DNA of 64,000 bases from Piscinibacter sp. XHJ-5 (GTDB lineage Bacteria; Pseudomonadota; Gammaproteobacteria; Burkholderiales; Burkholderiaceae_C), in NCBI RefSeq assembly GCF_029855045.1, contig NZ_CP123228.1, forward strand, positions 6,448,001-6,512,000, read 5' to 3'. Below are positions 1 through 7,400 of this stretch, in pieces (position 1 is the stretch's first letter; every line of letters starts with the position of its first letter). The notes below the pieces were generated by a model. The model saw only the letters and a list, made by a program, of their open reading frames with translations, did no database searches and had not been told where the DNA came from. The translations under genes were made by a program, and so were the position numbers.

Positions 1-10
1 CGCGTGCCCT

Positions 11-1159
11 CTACTTGTCGGCCCGTCGGTTGTTAGATCGATCATCCTTGTCCGATGAAGGCGGCTCAGGCGGCATCACACTGTCGTCATCGACCAGATG
101 TATGTAAGGGCTGAGTGAGGCAAGGCTTCGGTGCCCTGCTTGATGCATGGTGTGCAGCGCGGGGGCGCGCTGCCCGGCATCTCTTCTGTGCGCCAAGTCA
201 TCCGTTAGTCCACGATGCCGTAGGCCATGACACCACACTCGATCAGTTGGATCAACATCGTGATTAGTGCAAGCATTCTTGAATGCTGTGCGAATAAGAT
301 TCGAATAGGCCCTTGGGTTGAGAGGCGTACCACGGTTCGAAAGGAAAACGGTGTTGGGGGCCGCGTAGCTCACCCTGCGCGCGCGGGCCGCCGCCCCTAC
401 GCGTTCTAGTATCTGTTCCCGGTCGTTCTCGATCCAATCGTGTGCCTCCAGAACCAACAAGGGATGCACGGAGACGGTACGGGAAGCTGCGCCCTTCGTG
501 ACGGTGAGCTTGATCTTGGCAGCACGCCTCTGATCGAGCAACTTCTCCGCATGTCCTCTGCTCGGCAGTTGGTCGATGCGTAGGAGGCACACCTCCTGGG
601 CTCTAAGACCAACGATGGATTGCCACTTCATCATGAATTCGTTTCGGGAATTCAGCCCAGGATCCCGGACCTCGAGATTTTCGATGGTTGCCTCGATAGC
701 TTCGTGGCTCGGAAGTGACGGCAGCGATATTGGCTTCAGACGCTTTCCGCGCCAGATCCATCGTCCGTGATCGTCGAGTTCTATGCGAAATAGATCGCCA
801 ATCCCAATGAGATTTTTCGCTCGGCCATTCGCTTCGAGCCAGGCTAGAAATTCAAGTTGAGTTCGCAGAGCTTGGGGAGCGGTTCGCGGGGCGTTCTTCA
901 GATGCTTGTTGAAGTGTGCAAGCAGCCATTCGTCGCTGAGCGTCGCCCAAGTAATCTCCTCCCGCTCCATTTCGTCGAGCAGTCCACACAGGTGACTCGC
1001 ATAGGTACGGACCGAACGAGGCGCCAGCCCACCAAGGAACCTTTTGCGCAACCAGTCAGAGGGGTCCCAAAGCACTCGCTCCTGACCAACGAAAACGGGT
1101 AGACCCGAGCATGTGCGCTCGCAAATTGAACACCCCACGTCGGTGAAGACGACCTTCAT
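11..1159 (-). CDS. Tyrosine recombinase / site-specific integrase
   Basis: This 382-residue protein belongs to the phage-integrase (tyrosine recombinase) family, which breaks and rejoins DNA through a covalent 3'-phosphotyrosine. The catalytic pattern is visible: the first arginine in VGLRAQEVCLLR, the box-II HGLRHRGLTD (H-x-x-R), then a GHRSLASLSPYIHL segment giving the second histidine and the nucleophilic tyrosine. The N-terminal half carries a SAM-like core-binding region. A CxxC pair near residues 11-14 is unusual for plain integrases and may mark a small zinc knuckle. The ATG at 1159 is the natural start. It is the outermost island gene in the window and is probably the enzyme that inserted or maintains the element. 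The attachment site is not identified. Confidence 0.85.
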   Translation of the reverse strand: MKVVFTDVGCSICERTCSGLPVFVGQERVLWDPSDWLRKRFLGGLAPRSVRTYASHLCGLLDEMEREEITWATLSDEWLLAHFNKHLKNAPRTAPQALRTQLEFLAWLEANGRAKNLIGIGDLFRIELDDHGRWIWRGKRLKPISLPSLPSHEAIEATIENLEVRDPGLNSRNEFMMKWQSIVGLRAQEVCLLRIDQLPSRGHAEKLLDQRRAAKIKLTVTKGAASRTVSVHPLLVLEAHDWIENDREQILERVGAAARARRVSYAAPNTVFLSNRGTPLNPRAYSNLIRTAFKNACTNHDVDPTDRVWCHGLRHRGLTDDLAHRRDAGQRAPALHTMHQAGHRSLASLSPYIHLVDDDSVMPPEPPSSDKDDRSNNRRADK

Positions 1160-1453
1160 TCCTCGGTGCTCCCAGGTTGTTGCCCGAGAGGCCAGCGCAG
1201 CGGGAAGCCGATGTGATCGCGGATGCCTGACAGGCGTCGGTGATTCGGGTCCATGCGACGCATTCTGCGTGTTTTCACGCCGCGCCGCCAGCAGGAGAAT
1301 CGAGAAATCTCCTTTGAAATCAACTACTTGTATAGTTTTCTATCTCCGCAGGATAGCCTCGGACGGACGAGCCAGCGCCTCAATGGAATCCTCGCTGCTT
1401 CCCTCGGTCCGATCTACGTGGTCTGATACCTCTTCTGCCGGGAGCGGGAGCGC

Positions 1454-1939
1454 ATGGCGAACAAGCCCTACCAAGAACTTACCGAAATCGAAAAGCTGCA
1501 GAAGCAGTGGCACAAGCTCTCGGGGCTTCACTCCCGAGAGGAGTGGTCTGCCGCGATCGTGCGTGCGGCGACGGCCGCCGAGTTGGCAGCCAACCATGCC
1601 ATTCGCGCCGAATTTGCGGCGCGCAGCCAGTTTGATGGCGCGTTCGTCGACAGCCTGCTCAAGTGGGCGAACGGGTTGAGTGGAAAGCTACGTAACCTGC
1701 TCGTCCCCCTCGTTGCTACCGATCCGGCAAAGCGAGGTGCCATGGCGGCCCTGCAGACGCTTGCCGATCGCGTGAATGCAAGGCGGAACGCCATCGCGCA
1801 CCAAGGGGAGTTCTGCAACGAGCAGGAAGCGACGGAGGCCATTGCCAACGCCCGCAACTTCATCACCGGCCTCGTGACGCTCTACGAACCGCAGTTCAAG
1901 CTCAAGGATCGTGGCACGACCAAGAAGCCCCGTGAGTAG
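1454..1939 (+). CDS. HEPN-like hypothetical protein
   Basis: This is a 161-residue, mostly alpha-helical protein of no family I can name. Near its C-terminus it has RNAIAH (R111, H116), which fits the R-x4-6-H motif of HEPN domains; many of these are RNases in toxin-antitoxin and phage-defence systems. A purine-rich stretch (GGGAGCGGGAGC) precedes the ATG. It is the first gene of a tight three-gene cassette and overlaps the next gene. HEPN membership is inferred from one motif and helical character, so an RNase role is only a suggestion. Confidence 0.65.
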   Translation: MANKPYQELTEIEKLQKQWHKLSGLHSREEWSAAIVRAATAAELAANHAIRAEFAARSQFDGAFVDSLLKWANGLSGKLRNLLVPLVATDPAKRGAMAALQTLADRVNARRNAIAHQGEFCNEQEATEAIANARNFITGLVTLYEPQFKLKDRGTTKKPRE

Positions 1940-2954
1940 CACCGACAGGCAGCTTGGGCTGGAGGAGCGATTCGGACGTTTCGTCGAGTCGCTTCCCAAT
2001 ACTGAGGTCATCGATCGGCTCGAACTGCCCTCCGATCCCACGCGCCGCCGCAAGGCGGACTATCTGCTTGGTGGGCGCAGCGTCATTGTTGAGCTGAAGA
2101 CACTGTCGGACGATGTGTCCCACAAGGTTGAAGCGATGGCGGACCATCATCGAGAGCGGGACGACTGGCCGTTGTTCTATGGAACGGCGGATGTGCGCAA
2201 AGTGCTGGCGCACCTGCCGGACGGTGAGGCGATCTACGGAAAGCTGGTCAATGCGCTTGGCCGATCGGTAGAAGACGCCGTCCGGTCAGCCGAAGAGCAG
2301 ATCACGCATACAAGGGAGGTGCTTGGCCTTCCCGATGCGGCCGGCGTGCTGGTGATCCTCAACGAGGCCGTGGAGATTCTTGACCCGTACGTTGTGGGTC
2401 ACCGCGTCGCGCGACTCCTGCGGCGTCCCCGGACGGGCAACAGCGCGTCCGAGAAGCCGAACTTCGTCTGGTTGCTCTTCGAGAGCCACACCATGGGGAA
2501 AGTTGCTGGCATGCCCGCCGCCCCCTCCATCCTCATACGGGGAGACGGTGCCTCGCGGTTCCCGTGGTTCGATGCGTTTCACAAGGACGTGGTTCGCCGG
2601 TGGGCGGAGTGGAACGGTGGTATTGCCTTCGAGGGCAATGCACACGATCCTTCGAAGATCCACTTTAGCCCTATGAAGGATGTGCGCGAGCCAGCACCTA
2701 CTCGGATTCCCCGGCACGAGCTGTGGCGCCGACGGTATCGAGCCTATCCCTATCTGCGCGCGCTTAGCGATGAAGGCGTGCTGGCCCGAGGCGCGGACAT
2801 CATGCGTCGCCTCATGCCGCACTTCATCAAGGGAGGGCCGGGCTACGTGCCCGAAGCCGTGAACCCACTGATGGAGGAGTTCACGCACTTCCAGGAAGAG
2901 GCGAGCTTCCGAGCGCTGGACCTGCGGGACATGCCGATGCATGGTGGGGTATGA
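1911..2954 (+). CDS. PD-(D/E)XK nuclease-like hypothetical protein
   Basis: The protein is 347 residues from the GTG at 1911. A GTG at 1932, which overlaps the stop of the preceding gene by a few bases, is an equally good translationally coupled start (340 residues). The N-terminal part has KADYLL followed by SVIVELKTL, giving D50, E61 and K63 in the longer numbering. This is the spacing of a PD-(D/E)XK nuclease core. The remaining ~250 residues match nothing I recognise. Its stop overlaps the start of the following DUF4365 gene (ATGA), so the three genes are almost certainly co-transcribed. A nuclease role is inferred from the motif only. Confidence 0.75.
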   Translation: MARPRSPVSSTDRQLGLEERFGRFVESLPNTEVIDRLELPSDPTRRRKADYLLGGRSVIVELKTLSDDVSHKVEAMADHHRERDDWPLFYGTADVRKVLAHLPDGEAIYGKLVNALGRSVEDAVRSAEEQITHTREVLGLPDAAGVLVILNEAVEILDPYVVGHRVARLLRRPRTGNSASEKPNFVWLLFESHTMGKVAGMPAAPSILIRGDGASRFPWFDAFHKDVVRRWAEWNGGIAFEGNAHDPSKIHFSPMKDVREPAPTRIPRHELWRRRYRAYPYLRALSDEGVLARGADIMRRLMPHFIKGGPGYVPEAVNPLMEEFTHFQEEASFRALDLRDMPMHGGV

Positions 2955-4033
2955 CTACCAAGAGAAAGCGCTCCCAGGCGACCAGCCGAGACGGGATTAA
3001 CTTCGTGCGTACGCTGGTCGAGCGCCACAACTGCACGTTCCAAGAGATCGATCTACAGAACGACCTTGGAAACGATGCCTACGTCGAGTTTGTGGTCGAG
3101 GAAAGTGCCACGGGTTGCTGCGTAGCGCTGCAAATCAAGTCGGGCTCTTCATACCGCACTGCCGGTGGACGCTACGGGTTCCAGTCCGATAGCGACCATT
3201 TCGAGTACTGGGCCTCTCACACGCTGCCCGTGCTTGCGATCATTGTCGACCTCGAAACGAGCAGAGCGGCCTGGGTCGATATCACCGACCATCTTCGACG
3301 CAACCCTGCGGCGGTCAAGGAAGGACCCTTCAGCATCTATGCTGATCAAGACTTTTCAGAGCCTTCGTTTGCTGAGTTTCGGCAGCACTGCCTGGCCTAC
3401 CGCGACCCATACAGCCGCGAGCAGAACTTCGGGAGGGCGCTGGACGCCTTTGCCGATCGAGCGGACGATGAACGCTGCTTTGACGGACTACGGGCACTGT
3501 TTGCGTTCCATAGGCAGCAGGTAGCTACCTGGTACTACCTAATCTCCTGTCTCTCCAACTTCCAAGGGCACAGAGTCCTGCGCCCTCTCGTTGCCCATCT
3601 CTGCCACATCCCCACGCATGGAGACATCTTCTGGAGCCGACAGAACATCATCGAGGAAGAAGTCCGTCAGGAGGCGCTTCGACTAATGCGTCAATTATTT
3701 GACCGCAGGGACGCGCTCACAATGCTCTCGGTGATCGACGATGCGGGCGTTGATCGGGGAACCATCGGGCAAGCGGTACATGTGCTGGTGGACACCATGG
3801 CAAATGTGCCGGCAGTGATGGAGTCGATCGCAATCGATCAGAGCCAGAGCGAGCGCGTTCGGCACAGCGCGATCCTGTTCGCAGCCAGCGCGGCCCAGTG
3901 GCAATCCCCTGCGGTCGCTATTGATCTCCTGGATCGCATACGGGCTTCGATTGCCAGCGATGACGAACTGCGCGCCGTGGTTGACTGGTTGGCAGGCGAT
4001 CTGAAGCAGCACGGCCGTGTGTCGTTCTACTAG
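2951..4033 (+). CDS. DUF4365 domain protein
   Basis: This 360-residue protein has an N-terminal DUF4365 domain (about residues 8-150), a PD-(D/E)XK-related fold often found in defence islands. The putative catalytic positions are D42 in LGNDAYVEF and Q61-x-K63 in VALQIKSG, followed by the typical HFEYWASHTLPVLAIIVD segment. The C-terminal ~200 residues are helical and HEAT-like, with no named domain. It starts with ATGA overlapping the stop of the upstream gene and ends the 1454-4033 cassette. The domain call is firm; nuclease activity and a defence role are inference. Confidence 0.8.
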   Translation: MTTKRKRSQATSRDGINFVRTLVERHNCTFQEIDLQNDLGNDAYVEFVVEESATGCCVALQIKSGSSYRTAGGRYGFQSDSDHFEYWASHTLPVLAIIVDLETSRAAWVDITDHLRRNPAAVKEGPFSIYADQDFSEPSFAEFRQHCLAYRDPYSREQNFGRALDAFADRADDERCFDGLRALFAFHRQQVATWYYLISCLSNFQGHRVLRPLVAHLCHIPTHGDIFWSRQNIIEEEVRQEALRLMRQLFDRRDALTMLSVIDDAGVDRGTIGQAVHVLVDTMANVPAVMESIAIDQSQSERVRHSAILFAASAAQWQSPAVAIDLLDRIRASIASDDELRAVVDWLAGDLKQHGRVSFY

Positions 4034-4063
4034 ACAGCGGCGGCAAATGGGTCGACGTGCTCT

Positions 4064-4447
4064 TCAAGCGGCGGATGCTGGACTGGCCCCGAGCGAGTAG
4101 GACGCCATGCACTGCGCGAAAAGGCCAGTCGGCAGCTTTCCGTTGCGGGCGACATGGGTGAGTGAGCTCGTGCAGACACGCTCCTGATAGCCGCCAACTG
4201 CAGTAATGACGTAGCGGCGCTCCCCACCCCGGTACCTGACTAGGCGGCCTGGCAGCTGCGACATCAGCGACAGCATGGCCGGGTGACGGGCGCGCAGGAA
4301 ATCCTCCATCGTCGCGCCCCAGGCATCGAGCATTGCCGCAGTTCGCTGTTGGCGAGATCGTCCGCTACTTGGACGACGCGATCTCGAAGACTTCAGTTCA
4401 AGCAGTTTCCTGAGTCCGAAACGCGGACCGTCCGGCATCGTCGACAA
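4064..4447 (-). CDS. Possible small hypothetical protein downstream of the HerA-like ATPase gene
   Basis: This open frame of 127 residues begins with TTG at 4447, or ATG at 4438, about 30 bases after the stop of the 1834-residue ATPase gene on the same strand. The C-terminal half, with segments such as RRYVITAVGGYQERV, looks protein-like. The N-terminal third is arginine/serine-rich low complexity and could be spurious. I recognise no family. If real it would be the last gene of the MADS-like operon. Confidence 0.3.
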   Translation of the reverse strand: MSTMPDGPRFGLRKLLELKSSRSRRPSSGRSRQQRTAAMLDAWGATMEDFLRARHPAMLSLMSQLPGRLVRYRGGERRYVITAVGGYQERVCTSSLTHVARNGKLPTGLFAQCMASYSLGASPASAA

Positions 4448-4474
4448 GGTGTTGCGGTCCTCCTCGAACCGTTG

Positions 4475-7400
4475 TCATCGAATCGTCGCGCCGTCAACAG
4501 CCGTTTTCGTGCCACCACCGTGCTGCGTGAATCGCGGCCGAATGGTCACCTTCTGCGGTCGGAGGGCAAATCGCTTGTCTGTACTTCGCTGCGCCCACAC
4601 GAGCGCTTCGCCAGGTTGAAGTGACGTGACTGCTCCGTCCGGAACGTCTTCTAGCGCGGCAAGCGCGCTGCGGAGGTGTTTGAGCCACTGCGGTGAAGTC
4701 ATGCGATGCATGATGAGCACCGACGTTAGTTCGATGATTGCCCTTGGCACAGACAGTGGGTCTTGACTTGCAATGATCACGCTGGTTGCCTGGTGGCGCA
4801 TCTCGCGGATCGTCTCTACAACTTGAGAGATCAGGTCCGACTCCGAGATGTATTTGTGGGCCTCATCAAACACCACGAGCTTGTTGAACTCGCGACCGTT
4901 GTGACGGCTAGCGGCGAATATGCGAAGCATGACAACGAATAGGCCGAGCGCCTCGTCCTTTTCGATCCACTCGTCGCGCAAGTCCACGATGACGGTCCGC
5001 CCAGGTCGTAGTAGAGCACCCAAACGTCGACTGTCGTCGACATAAGGCGCAGCGAGCGCGAGCCGATCCTCGGCGAGTCGCAGCGCCGCAGTAGTTAGTC
5101 CGGCCTGCTGGATTTCCTGGCGAAACATGTCGAGGGTCAAACCGTCCCTGTGGCGACGCATGATGGCCACCAACTGTCTGATGTAGAGCGATTCGTTGCC
5201 GTACGCCCCGAGCAGAAACTTCCAGCTCTCTGCCCCAAGTTCGGACGAACTGAACTTGATCGGCTCCACTGCAAGACCAGGGTAGTCGCGTCGACGCGAC
5301 TCGACCTTTGATTCAGGTGCGAGGAGCACAACGTCCTCTAGCCCCTTGGGACGTGCGCCGTACTCAGCGAGGAGTCGATCCACCTCCGAGGTCTTTCTGT
5401 TAGGTGCTACGGCGGTGACGTATTCCGGCTCGTAGGCGTCACTCTTGTGGAAATGAAAGATCACCGTTGCCAGCGGCGACGGGAGTACGTTAATGCCGGT
5501 GTTCTGCATCGACGCCATTTCCGCGATGACACCCATGGTGTAGCTCTTGCCAAAGCCCTGGACCCCGAACAGAGAAATCGTATTGCAGCCGTTGAGATCA
5601 ATCGCGACCGACTGCGACCCTGAGCGGCCAAGCACGCCGTATTGCGGCGTCAGGGTCATAGCACCGAGCAGGACATCCGGTACAAATGGCGGAACCTCGA
5701 CTCGCGCCCCCTCGTTCGAATCGTTCCGGTCGGCGTGTGGCTCTGCGAGCTTGGGCGTGACTGTGGAATCAGGCGCGACTCCTGCCTCTAGCGAAGCTGT
5801 CGGGGATTTCGTCACAGCGCTGCCCGGCACTGCGGCCGAAGTCACGCTTGTGGGCGACGAAGTGCTTGGCTGTGCCACAACTGCCAGCGCCGATGCTGGT
5901 CCTGTCATTGCGACCCCAAGGTTGGGTGTGCGCGCGAGGCGTGCAGGTGGAACCGAGAGATTGGCACGCAGCGCCTCCAGAAGACGCTCCTCACCAGCCG
6001 CGTCGGCCATCGCAAGAATGCCTCGCTCAATTCTCGAAGGCGCGGAAGATTCGAGATCTCCGCGAACAGAAGAACGCTCGTTGTGGCGGCCCATCGCAGC
6101 GTGGAATAGCCTTCTTGCCTTGTCCGCTCCGAAGCGATGCACGCTGAACCCCGGCTCATCTTCATCAAGGTGGTGACCGGCACCAAGACGCTCGAACACA
6201 ATGCCCATTCGCTGAACGTCGAGTCGGTATCCCTCGTCGAGACGTTCAGCGACAGCTAGGGCCGCATCGCCATCCGGCGGAGGGAGCAGGCCATAGCGCA
6301 CTGCGCGACGAATGTAGAAGGACAGTACACCCGAAAGCTCTTTGGCACGGAGCGCAAGATCGGCGCGAGGCAGGACATAGAGCTCGGGATCGAACAGCCC
6401 CCTTAGTCGCTCCTCAGTGGTATCTGTCTGCTCACGCATCGCCCGGTAGAGAGGGCCACGCGCCGACGATGCCAGTTCATCGCGAAGCTTGACCTCGATC
6501 ACGTCCATGCGCACGACACCATTCCCGGGGAAGCCCACCAGCAACAGGTCAGCTCGGCGCTGAGGGCCAGGACCCATGAACCAGGAACGATGGGCATCGA
6601 GCGGCAAGACAATGCGGTTGTCCAGTGCGCCGATCTCCTCCATCAACCAACGGGCGAACAGCAGGCCAACGACCTCCTTTGCTCGGGTGGATGAGCCTTC
6701 AAGCCTCAGGGCAAGTCTGCCGGACAGCGAGCGAAGGCTGTCCAGAACCATCACTTGGTCGCCAGGGCGCAGATTAATTCCGTACCCGCTGAGCATAGGG
6801 GACAGGACGCCTTCGATTTCCTGGGTGTTCCGCGTGGTCAGAACGATCCGTTGTCGCTCCTCCTGCAAGAACTCGGGCGCGAAATCGAGGAGGTACCCGG
6901 CCTCTTCCCCGGCTGACGGCGTGTCAAAGAAGTCGACACCGAGGTGCCTGTCGATGGTGATCACGCGATCGCTAACCTCGTGCACTTGGCGCAGTAGGCC
7001 CCGAGCCTCGGCATCGAGCTGAAGAGCGAGTACTGGGCCGACCTGGGGCCCAACTGCCTGGCCAAGGGCAACGGCCGCATGCAGTCTGTGCGTTGCGACG
7101 AGAACGTCAGCAATCAGGTTCTCCATCGGTTCTGCGACCGTGCGGGTCGCGGGACGAACGCCCTTGGACCATCCGGTTGTTTGCTGACCAAGAGGATCCG
7201 AACTGTCGAGTGGCACGGTCTCCGGCTCCTGCACGAGCCCACCGACGAATGAGCCGCGCCGGTACTGGTTAAGCAGTCCGACGCGTCCGAGAGCCGTGAA
7301 CTGCTCAACCAGAATCGAAAGGTGCGCCGGGAAACGAGCGTGATCAGACAAGAAGTCCGCCACGTCGTTACGAGCGACAAGTAGTTTCGGGTGAAGGTTG

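Noticed and set aside
1..1200. An att direct repeat at the integrase end
   Set aside because: I compared the first bases of the window with the 27.1-27.4 kb junction and saw no convincing shared sequence; the left end may be outside the window.
1314..1336. A TTGAAA ... TATAGT promoter for the HEPN-like cassette
   Set aside because: The two boxes are only 11 bases apart, too close for a sigma-70 promoter.
4283..4624. A 113-codon plus-strand frame overlapping the end of the HerA-like ATPase gene
   Set aside because: It overlaps the well-supported C-terminus of that gene and looks like a shadow.
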